A stretch of DNA of 64,000 bases from CAINVV01 sp037129695 (lineage in GTDB: Bacteria > Bacteroidota > Bacteroidia > Bacteroidales > Prolixibacteraceae). Below the pieces are notes generated by a model. It had not been told where the DNA came from and ran no database searches. It saw only the letters and a program-made list of their open reading frames with translations. Shown here piece after piece: positions 26,929-35,186 of this stretch; the first letter of the stretch is position 1, and each line of letters begins with the position of its first letter. The stretch is taken from positions 1 to 64,000 of the forward strand of contig JBAXUL010000002.1 in NCBI GenBank assembly GCA_037129695.1, in the 5' to 3' direction. A program made the translations under genes and the position numbers.

Positions 26929-27012
26929 AAAGGAATAGATTCAGGAATTTAATCGGTTTTTTATGAGCTGGCTTCTTCGGTCGAAGGCAGTATTTCTATC
27001 ATCAGGGATGAC

Positions 27013-28383
27013 TTATCCGAATAAAAAATTCTCCGCATTGGTATTCGCAAATTTGAATTTCATTTCATCCTGGATATGTTTGGTCTCACCAAAGCATTGA
27101 ATATATTCGTTGTACGACTTAAGCCAAATCAAATTAATCATGAAATCAGAGCCAAATAAAATTCTGTCGGAAAGCTTTTCAGGATGACCGGATTGTTTGA
27201 TCGTTTGACTCAATTTTTGATAATATTCATCACTTTTGGTGTTGCATGAGAAATCGGTATAAACATTACTTTTTACACCGAGAATATGATCGATGATGGT
27301 TTGTTGCCAGGAATTGTCTCCCGAACCAAAATGTGCAAAATTTATTTTTAGTTCCGAATAATTTTTGAGTACTTCAGCCCATTGCTTTCCCGGATCGGTA
27401 TTGTCTTTTGAATGATCTTCAACTACAAATCCGCCGGTGCTGCAATGAGTTGTGACAGGAATATTCTTTTCAACACAAACAGAATAGAGTAATTCAACCT
27501 TTTTCTTTTCACCCGGATCAGCTGGCCAGGGTTCAAATCCAAGCGGTGGGTAAAGCTTGATGCCGGCAAAAATATTTTTACAGTCGGCAGCATCGTCCAG
27601 ATTACCTTTGAATTGGCCCATTTTTGACTTGAGTTTCCCTTTTCTGGCTTCCAACGTGTCATCTTTTGAAAATTCGCCAAAATATTTTTCGAGCATACCT
27701 TTGATGTCGTCGTAACTGTAGTTCTTTGTATTCATCCCCATGAATGGATAAATTTCAAAAAGCTTTTGGTCATCATTCCTTTCGATAGGTCGAATGTTGA
27801 ATTTAATGATTCCGTTCTCTTCCCAGGTACTGATTTCATTCCGGTAATAGGTGCCGATGGCATTGAATAGATCCAAAATCTGGCTGGTGATCGGTTTCTG
27901 TGGGGGAATATTGTAAAAAATGTTTGGATTATTGATGTTTTTGTAGCCAAAATCCATGATGAGCGGACAGAGCACAATTTTATCAAAGGCCAACGTTCCC
28001 ATTTGAAAATGATTTTCTTTGGAAGCAAGAATGGGATCGTTGTTTTTCAGGAAATAGTCAACAATAAGAAAGTCATATTGGATCGAACTTTCCATGAATG
28101 AAAGAAGATTCCTTATCTTATTGGTTTTTCCTACAAACTCATCTTCCGTGAGATATTTTTCTATTCCTGCAAAGATCGTATTGGAAAGCAATTTATAGGA
28201 AATGAATGGCAGAAAGAGCATTTTCCAACGGGGAAGGTTTTCCTTTAATTTATTTTTGATCAATCCGGGGTTTAGAAACACGTTTTTTTCGTTGATAAAC
28301 CTGTTTAAAAACGCGGTGATGTTGGCATGACTCAAATCCATCTCATGAAAATGAATGTCATAAAATTTTTGTGCTTCCATCAT
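27013..28383 (-). CDS. Amidohydrolase-superfamily protein
   Basis: Metal-dependent hydrolase-like protein of 456 residues. It shows the amidohydrolase pattern: HxH near the N-terminus (DIHFHEMDLSH), a central GIKLYPPLGF lysine strand, a histidine in VTTHCSTGG, another in INFAHFGSGD and a late aspartate in RILFGSDFMINLIW. This resembles amidohydrolase-related (TIM-barrel) hydrolases or decarboxylases; the substrate is unknown. An ATG one codon downstream is equally possible. It lies 74 bases after a small membrane-protein gene on the same strand, and the two may form an operon. Confidence 0.75.
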   Translation of the reverse strand: MMEAQKFYDIHFHEMDLSHANITAFLNRFINEKNVFLNPGLIKNKLKENLPRWKMLFLPFISYKLLSNTIFAGIEKYLTEDEFVGKTNKIRNLLSFMESSIQYDFLIVDYFLKNNDPILASKENHFQMGTLAFDKIVLCPLIMDFGYKNINNPNIFYNIPPQKPITSQILDLFNAIGTYYRNEISTWEENGIIKFNIRPIERNDDQKLFEIYPFMGMNTKNYSYDDIKGMLEKYFGEFSKDDTLEARKGKLKSKMGQFKGNLDDAADCKNIFAGIKLYPPLGFEPWPADPGEKKKVELLYSVCVEKNIPVTTHCSTGGFVVEDHSKDNTDPGKQWAEVLKNYSELKINFAHFGSGDNSWQQTIIDHILGVKSNVYTDFSCNTKSDEYYQKLSQTIKQSGHPEKLSDRILFGSDFMINLIWLKSYNEYIQCFGETKHIQDEMKFKFANTNAENFLFG

Positions 28384-28457
28384 TTTGTAGGTTAAGTAAA
28401 TAAACTCTTCCAGATATTCCGTTGCAGGACATGGATTAAACCCAGTACTGGCCTTGG

Positions 28458-29057
28458 TTAAAAGATCATTTTACCATCGAGTTGTTTCTGCAGCCACTCT
28501 GTTCTTTTCTTGATTATCTCATCAAATTCTTCCGGATAGGGAGCTCCAAGTAGTCCGGGGAAGGTGTTTTCTTTGGATTGGATAATTCCTTCGTAGATGG
28601 CAACATGTTTAAAGTAATCCCGCAGTTGAATGCTTAGCACTTTGTCAAACTTGGCATAATACCTGTTGTTGATAATGATTGTCATGATTTCCCTGTGATT
28701 TTTCAGAAGGATATGCTCTTCCACATACACGGCGATTTTTGTTTCAATTTCGTTGCGAGTGTCACGTTTTTTGAGTATCAAAGTCCAGATGGCAGAATTT
28801 TGTTCAAGCCTTGTCAGAATTGGCCAGTAAAAGTTCTTTAACTTTTCTTCCAGAAAGAGACGTCTGTTTTTTGCGCTTTGTGCTATAGTTTCATAAATCA
28901 GCTTGATGATATATCCTATGGCTGCAATAATAGCCGGAAACAGGATTGATTTTAGGTTCACTGAATTGTCAGCTGATGCATCAGTGCTTGCCTGACCAAA
29001 GCAGTTCAATGTCAGGATCAGTAAAATGGATAAAGTGCAAATGTATTTTGTCTTCAT
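28458..29057 (-). CDS. Membrane-associated protein of unknown function
   Basis: Protein of 199 residues that I do not recognise. It has an N-terminal signal-like helix (MKTKYICTLSILLILTLNC, possibly a lipoprotein because Cys19 follows LTLN), a second hydrophobic segment (about 35-52, ILFPAIIAAIGYIIKLI) and then a charged, helical domain rich in Lys, Glu and aromatic residues. The layout suggests an anchored cytoplasmic domain. It precedes the amidohydrolase gene on the same strand. Confidence 0.6.
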   Translation of the reverse strand: MKTKYICTLSILLILTLNCFGQASTDASADNSVNLKSILFPAIIAAIGYIIKLIYETIAQSAKNRRLFLEEKLKNFYWPILTRLEQNSAIWTLILKKRDTRNEIETKIAVYVEEHILLKNHREIMTIIINNRYYAKFDKVLSIQLRDYFKHVAIYEGIIQSKENTFPGLLGAPYPEEFDEIIKKRTEWLQKQLDGKMIF

Positions 29058-29462
29058 TGGAGTTTGGTTTGGATCCGATTAAATACAATCAAAAAAGCCA
29101 TTCGATGAAAATGAAGTTCATCATCAAACGTCCGAAATTATTTAAGGAGCTACTTGCAGCCCGTTGTTTTTATAAACAGGCGCTTAGGAAAGATCATAGG
29201 TTTAATTCTGCCAATAAAGCTAATTAATTCATACTGTTTTTCAAAATACTTTCAAGATATTTTTGCGGTGCAAGGAATTAAGAGGTTGCCAATGAGTAGA
29301 ATGCAATCATGATCGACGATTATATTTCAATATTTACTTCAAATACCACCATCAACTTACTTTCGAAATGTCATGCGAGAACCACTTTTTATTGCCTAAA
29401 TTTGATTTGTAGTTTAACTAGGAATTTAGAAACATAGCCTGAAAAGGCTGAAATTAATTACC
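29058..29462. other. Divergent intergenic region
   Basis: Non-coding gap of 405 bases between divergent genes. A TAAATTTG box (29397-29404) faces the small helical-protein gene. A short hairpin AGCCT-GAAA-AGGCT (29436-29449, GNRA-type loop) lies 13 bases before that gene's ATG. Nothing else was recognised. Confidence 0.5.
29397..29404 (+). promoter_or_regulatory. Candidate -7 box for the small helical protein
   Basis: TAAATTTG is an exact match to TAnnTTTG and would give a leader of about 52 bases that contains the GAAA-loop hairpin. No -33 box was found. Confidence 0.35.
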
Positions 29463-29786
29463 ATGAAAAACGCAGACGATTTTTTTGACAAAACCAGCAA
29501 ATTGGCCGATCAGGCTGAAGAAAAGCTCAAGGAAGCTTTCGAAAAGGCCAGGAAAAGTGAAACCTATGCGAAGATAACCGACGCAATGGAGCAGGCAGGA
29601 GAAGCGGTTGAAAAGAAAATTGAAGAATTGAAGCAGAGTGACATTCCTGGCAAGGCTGAGAAATTGCGTGACCAGGCCGAAGCCCACACGGAAGGTGTGA
29701 TCGGAAAAGTGAAAGATTTTGGCACAAAGGTGGCCAACGAGGTAGATGAAGCGATCGATTCGTTGATGGGGAAAAAGAAGAAATAG
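29463..29786 (+). CDS. Small amphipathic helical protein
   Basis: Protein of 107 residues, almost entirely predicted helix, rich in Lys, Glu, Asp and Ala with an 11-residue-like pattern (KTSKLADQAEEKLKEAFEKA, then DQAEAHTEGVIGKVKDF). It has no signal peptide or cysteine and ends in a basic GKKKK. The composition resembles YtxH/apolipophorin- or LEA-like stress proteins; family membership is not certain. Single gene, convergent with the ornithine aminotransferase gene. Confidence 0.7.
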   Translation: MKNADDFFDKTSKLADQAEEKLKEAFEKARKSETYAKITDAMEQAGEAVEKKIEELKQSDIPGKAEKLRDQAEAHTEGVIGKVKDFGTKVANEVDEAIDSLMGKKKK

Positions 29787-29849
29787 TTGAGCGCGGAAGC
29801 ATGATATGATCCTGAATTTCTGATCCTTCGAAACTTTCCACGCTCAACT
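29785..29849. terminator. Inverted repeat between convergent genes
   Basis: AGTTGAGCGCGGAA (29785-29798) pairs with TTTCCACGCTCAACT (29835-29849) with one mismatch; a smaller GATC...GATC stem sits in the loop. T-rich sequence follows on the plus side. It overlaps the stop codon of the small helical protein and is a likely two-way terminator. Confidence 0.55.
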
Positions 29850-29859
29850 CTTTCTGTTC

Positions 29860-31071
29860 TTACAGAAATTCTCTCATCGATTTCTTAATCAGTTCGATGG
29901 CCTCAAGTATCTGCTCTTCTGTAATAATAAGCGGAGGTGTGAACCTGATGGTATGTTCGTGCGTTGGCTTGGCCAATATGCCATTTTCCTTCATGACGAG
30001 ACAGAGATCCCAGGCATGCTTTCCGTTCACCGGATGAATCTGTATCGCGTTAAGCAATCCTTTTCCCCGAACCTGTTCAATCAGCGGAGAATCAAAGGCG
30101 CTCATTTTTTCGCGGAAGATATTTCCCATCCTTGTCGCATTTTCGGAGAGTTTCTCATCCAGCAGCACATTCATGGCAGCCAATGAAACTTTTGCAGCCA
30201 ATGGGTTTCCTCCATAGGTAGACCCGTGTTCTCCGGGCTTGATCGTTAGCATAATCTCATTGTCGGCAAGAACACAGGAGACCGGGTACATACCTCCGGA
30301 GGCAGCCTTGCCCAGGATGAGAAGGTCCGGACGAACTCCCTCGTGGTCGCATGCCAGCATCTTGCCTGTTCTGCACAATCCGGTCTGCACCTCATCGGCA
30401 GCCAGCAGCACATTGTACTCCTTGCACAGTTTCGCGGCTTTACCCAGATAGCCGTCTTCCGGTACATAAACACCGGCCTCGGCCTGAATCGGCTCAACCA
30501 GAAAGCCTGCGGTATACGGATGGCTGAGTTCTTTCTCCAACGCTTTCAGATCGTTGTAGGGTATCTTGACGAATCCGGGGGTAAACGGACCATAGTCGCC
30601 GTAAGAATCCGGATCTGACGACATGGAGATGATGGTAATTGTACGTCCGTGGAAATTGCCGTCACAAACGATGATGCGTGCCTCGTTTTCAGGAACTCCC
30701 TTCACCTTATAGGCCCATTTTCGGATAAGTTTGAGCGCTGTTTCATCGCCTTCCGCTCCCGAATTCATGGGCAGGATCTTGTCATAACCGAACAGTTTTG
30801 TCATGTACTCTTCCCATTCGCCGAGCACGTTGTTGTAAAAAGCACGGGATGTGAGAGCCAGTTTGCCTGCCTGATCGACCAGCGCCTTCACAATCTTTGG
30901 ATGACAATGTCCCTGGTTTACGGCAGAATAGGAAGCTAAAAAATCGTAGTAACGCTTGCCCTCCACATCCCAGACAAAAACCCCTTCTCCTCTTTCGAGC
31001 ACAACCGGAAGGGGGTGGTAGTTATGGGCTCCGTAGCGATCTTCCCTGTCGATGTATTCCTGTGTTTTCAT
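29860..31071 (-). CDS. rocD: Ornithine aminotransferase
   Basis: Class-III PLP aminotransferase of 403 residues, matching ornithine--oxo-acid transaminase: it moves the delta-amino group of ornithine to 2-oxoglutarate, giving glutamate semialdehyde. Motifs are the start YGAHNYHPLPVVLERGEGV, PMNSGAEGDETALKL, the PLP-binding Asp in LLAADEVQTGLCRTG and the Schiff-base lysine in LLILGKAASGGMYPVS. YGAHNYHPLPVV is characteristic of RocD rather than other class-III enzymes. Single gene; the AT-rich upstream gap has only a degenerate box (TATCTTCG on the minus strand near 31158). Confidence 0.93.
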   Translation of the reverse strand: MKTQEYIDREDRYGAHNYHPLPVVLERGEGVFVWDVEGKRYYDFLASYSAVNQGHCHPKIVKALVDQAGKLALTSRAFYNNVLGEWEEYMTKLFGYDKILPMNSGAEGDETALKLIRKWAYKVKGVPENEARIIVCDGNFHGRTITIISMSSDPDSYGDYGPFTPGFVKIPYNDLKALEKELSHPYTAGFLVEPIQAEAGVYVPEDGYLGKAAKLCKEYNVLLAADEVQTGLCRTGKMLACDHEGVRPDLLILGKAASGGMYPVSCVLADNEIMLTIKPGEHGSTYGGNPLAAKVSLAAMNVLLDEKLSENATRMGNIFREKMSAFDSPLIEQVRGKGLLNAIQIHPVNGKHAWDLCLVMKENGILAKPTHEHTIRFTPPLIITEEQILEAIELIKKSMREFL

Positions 31072-31208
31072 TTTTTTTAGATAAGTTGGAATTAGATAAT
31101 ACCGAACGAAACTAATTTTTTTTCAGGGAACAATCAATGACTTTTGTGTGTATTACGAAGATAACCTATCGTGTTTTCATTTCCGTTGTTTGAATGTTCT
31201 CTTTATTG

Positions 31209-31238
31209 TTTTGCGCAAAGATGCGAAGGACGCAAAAA
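31209..31238. repeat. Copy of a CGCAAAG-type dispersed repeat
   Basis: TTTGCGCAAAGATGCGAAGGACGCAAAA-like sequence built of GCAAAG/GCGAAGG units. A related, longer copy is at 52143-52215. It resembles small intergenic repeats seen in many bacterial genomes. Confidence 0.4.
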
Positions 31239-31259
31239 AGAGATATTTCCGGATTCAGT

Positions 31260-33716
31260 TCAGAAGCTAACCGACATTTTAAGGTTTAACCTTCTTCCTG
31301 TCAGGTAATTGGGAACTGCGTACATGTTATTCTGAAAGTCGGATACCCAATAATAGGAAATCGTGTTATTCAGGTCAAACAGGTTGAATAACTCAAAAGT
31401 CAGCCAGGCCTCCTTCAAGCCTCTTGTCCATTGATGCCTGTTCGCTATTTCGGCATTCAGCAAAGTTTTTGAAAAACCAAGGTCTACTCTTCTGTAGGCA
31501 GGGATGCGGTAAATATCCATATAACGCACGCTGTTTGGTGGCCCGACAGGCAATTTGCTTCCGAACAAGAGGGTAAGGTTCATCTTTACGGTTGGATTTT
31601 TCGGCATATAATCCTGAAAAAAGAGGGAAAAATAGAATCTTTGATCGGTAGGGCGCGGGAGATAACCGGGATAGATGATTTCGCCGGTTGGTCCGGTGGT
31701 GTTCGCTTTGGAATAACTGTCGCCCTGGATATCTTCTTCCGTTTTCATCAGGGTAAGGGATGCCCAGGATGTAGCGCCCGGAATTGGCTCTCCGATGATC
31801 TTCATCTCCAGTCCGGTGGCATACCCAATGGATTGTTGTTCAGGTAAATACTGAAGATTCAGGTTGTTGACTTTATACGGAATCAAATGATTGAGTGCTT
31901 TGTACCAGATCTCGGAGGAGAACTTAAAAGGACTTGACCCCCAAAAGAAGGGATACTCCATGCCTGCCACATAGTGCGTGGATTTTTGAGCCCTTACTGT
32001 GGGTATGATCCGGGCTTGGGTATTTTTCAGTTCCTTGAAGAAAGGCATCTGCTGGTAGATGCCCCAGGCGGCATGGAACTGAAATGGTTTTAGGTTACCA
32101 GGAAGAAAAATAGCGGAAATTCGCGGACTAAAAATGGTCTGGTGGTTGTAATCCCAGTATTGCATCCTGCCTCCATAGTTGAGGGTCAGCCGGGAATCCT
32201 GAATCGACCAGGTGAAATTATCCTGCAAAAACAAACTAAACCGTTGGCTGTTCAACTGATTATCGGCCTTGACGGTCTTGTAGAGATTTAGTTGTTTTTC
32301 GCTGTTTGGCAGTGAATAGCCTGCAGAATCCCTCATTTCCCATTCATTCATCTGATCGTGGATGCGTTCTGACTGGAATTTGATTCCCCATTGGATCCGG
32401 TGATTTCCCAGATTGTACCTCCCGCGGTGTTCTAAGTTCAGAATGGAAGCTTGCAAAAAATTACCTGCATGAACCAGCGAGGATCCGACACCCAGTAACA
32501 TCGTGCTGTCGTGCGCAGTTTCGGGGTTGGATCCTGAAAGCACTTCATTCAGAAAATATTGACCCAGAATATCGGAACGCTCTTTTTCATCGGAATAAAA
32601 TGAGCTGACAGTCAGTTGGAGGTTCAGATCCTTTGTCGGATGGTAATTAGCTGACATAGCTGCGGAACGGTTCGAAAACTGGTCTTTCTCATGACCCTCA
32701 AAATATATTTTGAGCAGGTAAGCCTGACTCATCGTTCCGAATCTGGTCTCCCTGGTTTCAGGGGTAAAAGAAAAATTGTTGTTGGAGATGTTGGAAAGAA
32801 AGTTGAAGGAAAGTTTGGAAGAGTAATCATATCCCAACAGCATCTGAAAATCAAAAAATGACGGGGCGTAGTGTCCTTTCTGGTCTAAAGTCCCCAGCAA
32901 ATAACGGTTGTCGCGGTAGCGTATTCCCGTCAGGTAGGAGAATTTATCCTTGAGCGCCCTGCCTTCTGCATGTACGGAGGCACCCAAAGCCCCCAATTCG
33001 GCTGACCCGGATGTTTTGTCAGGAACTTTGTAGTCGATATCCAGAACTGATGACATTTTATCTCCATAGGAACTTTCAAATCCGCCGGACGAAAACCTGA
33101 TCGCAGAAACCAGGTCCGGATTGAGAAAGCTTAGCCCCTCCTGTTCGCCTGTTTTTACCAGAAACGGCCTGAAAATCTCTATTCCATTCACATAGAGCAG
33201 GTTTTCATCGTAGTTCCCTCCACGGACACTGTATTGCGGACTCAGTTCACTGTGGCTGCTTACCCCGGGCATGGTCTTAACGAGTTGTTCCACAGCACCG
33301 CTGCCGGCATTCGACAGGTTTTTGGCCAAAAGAGGATCAATATTGACCGTTCCTGGTCTTGTTTTTCGCTGTTCGGTAATCTCGACCATCGGCAAGTTGA
33401 GTGAAACAGGCTTCATTACCTGGATGATTTCATCCTTCTGGTTGGGTGCGACGGAAAGCTCGGCAGTTTCATAATTGAGGGCACTAAATACGAGAACTAG
33501 GTTTTCAATGCTATTTAGTTTCAATCTGAACCGGCCGTTCTGATCGCTGGAGGTTCCCATCTGACTGTTCTTTATCCGAATATTGACTCCCTGGATTGGA
33601 TGCAGCGTGGGATCTATGGTTTTGCCAGTCAGTAGGATATACTGATCTTGTCCAAAAGCCGGCAATAAACAGCTGCTGAAAAATGTAAACAAAAATAGGA
33701 ATCTACAGAAAGCCAT
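31260..33716 (-). CDS. TonB-dependent outer-membrane receptor
   Basis: Outer-membrane receptor of about 818 residues. It has a signal peptide (MAFCRFLFLFTFFSSC), a carboxypeptidase-D-like regulatory domain (about 25-105, GKTIDPTLHPIQGVNIRIKN), a plug domain (about 125-240, LVKTMPGVSSHSELSPQYSV then VRGGNYDENLLYVNGIEI) and a beta-barrel ending in LNLKMSVSF with the usual terminal Phe. No SusD partner is next to it, so it is not a typical glycan-uptake pair; the ligand is unknown. The ATG at the signal peptide is preferred to an upstream TTG. It is divergent from the anSME-like gene. Confidence 0.92.
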   Translation of the reverse strand: MAFCRFLFLFTFFSSCLLPAFGQDQYILLTGKTIDPTLHPIQGVNIRIKNSQMGTSSDQNGRFRLKLNSIENLVLVFSALNYETAELSVAPNQKDEIIQVMKPVSLNLPMVEITEQRKTRPGTVNIDPLLAKNLSNAGSGAVEQLVKTMPGVSSHSELSPQYSVRGGNYDENLLYVNGIEIFRPFLVKTGEQEGLSFLNPDLVSAIRFSSGGFESSYGDKMSSVLDIDYKVPDKTSGSAELGALGASVHAEGRALKDKFSYLTGIRYRDNRYLLGTLDQKGHYAPSFFDFQMLLGYDYSSKLSFNFLSNISNNNFSFTPETRETRFGTMSQAYLLKIYFEGHEKDQFSNRSAAMSANYHPTKDLNLQLTVSSFYSDEKERSDILGQYFLNEVLSGSNPETAHDSTMLLGVGSSLVHAGNFLQASILNLEHRGRYNLGNHRIQWGIKFQSERIHDQMNEWEMRDSAGYSLPNSEKQLNLYKTVKADNQLNSQRFSLFLQDNFTWSIQDSRLTLNYGGRMQYWDYNHQTIFSPRISAIFLPGNLKPFQFHAAWGIYQQMPFFKELKNTQARIIPTVRAQKSTHYVAGMEYPFFWGSSPFKFSSEIWYKALNHLIPYKVNNLNLQYLPEQQSIGYATGLEMKIIGEPIPGATSWASLTLMKTEEDIQGDSYSKANTTGPTGEIIYPGYLPRPTDQRFYFSLFFQDYMPKNPTVKMNLTLLFGSKLPVGPPNSVRYMDIYRIPAYRRVDLGFSKTLLNAEIANRHQWTRGLKEAWLTFELFNLFDLNNTISYYWVSDFQNNMYAVPNYLTGRRLNLKMSVSF

Positions 33717-33840
33717 AATCAGGTCAGTCAATCAATCGGATAAAAGTATTTAAATTATTGTTCCGTTGCGAAGAGGTTCAATCATGTTTATCAAATAGAG
33801 TGGCCAATTTTAATTATTTTCGCAATTCTATTTATTCTTT

Positions 33841-35040
33841 ATGGCTCAGAAGCAAAGACCTCTTAATTCAGTTTTGATCAAACCGGCCGGACCGGATTGC
33901 AACCTTCAGTGTACTTACTGTTTCTACCTCGAAAAAGAGGCACTTTTCCCGGAGACCAAGACCCATAGGATGACACCTGAAATTCAGGAAGAGATGATCC
34001 GTCAGGTGATGCAGCAGTCGGGGAACAATGTTTCTTTGGGCTGGCAGGGCGGGGAACCCGCGCTAATGGGACTCGATTTCTACAAGAGGGCCATCGAGCT
34101 TGAAACCAAATACGGGCACGGAAAAACGGTGGGCAATGGATTCCAGACCAATGGAACCTTGCTGGATCGCGAGTGGGCTCAGTTTTTTAAGAAATATGAC
34201 TGGCTGATCGGATTGTCGCTGGATGGACCAGAACACATTCACGACAGGTACAGGGTCAATAAGGGCCTTCAGAAAACCTGGAGCGTGGTGGAGGAAAAGG
34301 CAAAAATGTTGCTGGAAGAAGGTGTGGCTGTCAATGCCATGTGTTGTATCACGGATTATTCGGCCGATTACGCGGAAGAATTGTACAATTATTACAAGAG
34401 TCTGGGATTGACATGGATGCAGTTCATACCAATCGTTGAAACAGATCCCAATGATCCAACCAAAGCCGCATCCTTTTCACTGACTGCGGAGAAATACGGG
34501 AATTTTTTGGTTCAATTGTTTGATCTCTGGATGGCTGATTTTGTGGATGGAGAGCCTACCACATCCGTCAGGCATTTTGAATCAGTTTTTCATGCCTATG
34601 TTGGACTCGAATCGCCGGAATGCACCATGATGAAAGAGTGCGGACCTTATGTGGTGGTTGAGCACAATGGCAATATCTATTCCTGTGATTTTTTTGTGGA
34701 ACCCCGTCATCGTTTGGGAAACCTCCGCAATGACAAGATTATTAATATGCTGAATACCAAAAAGCAAGATGATTTTGGAAAGGCAAAGGCTTTGCTTCCG
34801 AGGAAATGCAAATTTTGTCCATGGCTCACCAAATGCTTTGGCGGATGCACCAAAGACAGGATCAAAGATCCGGAAGATCAGCGGCAGCCTCGTTTTTGTG
34901 AGGCATATATTCAGTTTTTCGAACATGCAGATTCCAGATTGAGGATCCTGGCCCAAAACTGGATGCAAAAGCAATCAGATTATCAGGAAAAGGAGCAGAC
35001 CAGAGGGAACTACTGGGCTTTTCAGGACAGAAAGGATTAA
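33841..35040 (+). CDS. Anaerobic sulfatase-maturase-type radical SAM enzyme
   Basis: Radical SAM/SPASM enzyme of 399 residues. The AdoMet cluster motif is CNLQCTYCFYLEKE near residue 20. The C-terminal SPASM cysteines are in CTMMKECGPYVVVEHNG, SCDFFVEP and CKFCPWLTKCFGGCTKDR. The aspartate of the LSLDGPEHIHDRYR region and the general layout fit anSME, which oxidises a Cys or Ser of sulfatases to formylglycine. No sulfatase gene lies in the window, so the target is elsewhere, or this is a related peptide-modifying enzyme. Confidence 0.9.
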   Translation: MAQKQRPLNSVLIKPAGPDCNLQCTYCFYLEKEALFPETKTHRMTPEIQEEMIRQVMQQSGNNVSLGWQGGEPALMGLDFYKRAIELETKYGHGKTVGNGFQTNGTLLDREWAQFFKKYDWLIGLSLDGPEHIHDRYRVNKGLQKTWSVVEEKAKMLLEEGVAVNAMCCITDYSADYAEELYNYYKSLGLTWMQFIPIVETDPNDPTKAASFSLTAEKYGNFLVQLFDLWMADFVDGEPTTSVRHFESVFHAYVGLESPECTMMKECGPYVVVEHNGNIYSCDFFVEPRHRLGNLRNDKIINMLNTKKQDDFGKAKALLPRKCKFCPWLTKCFGGCTKDRIKDPEDQRQPRFCEAYIQFFEHADSRLRILAQNWMQKQSDYQEKEQTRGNYWAFQDRKD

Positions 35041-35186
35041 TGGTGTAGGCTGACAATCTGGCGATTAAGGTCAGATAGGCAATATCAAAAATACTGTTCG
35101 CAGTGTAGACCGTTTTCTCTTTGATCCTCGAATATTAGCGTGGTTCTGGTTTTATAGATTACGATTTTTCAGGAAAATATTCAAAT

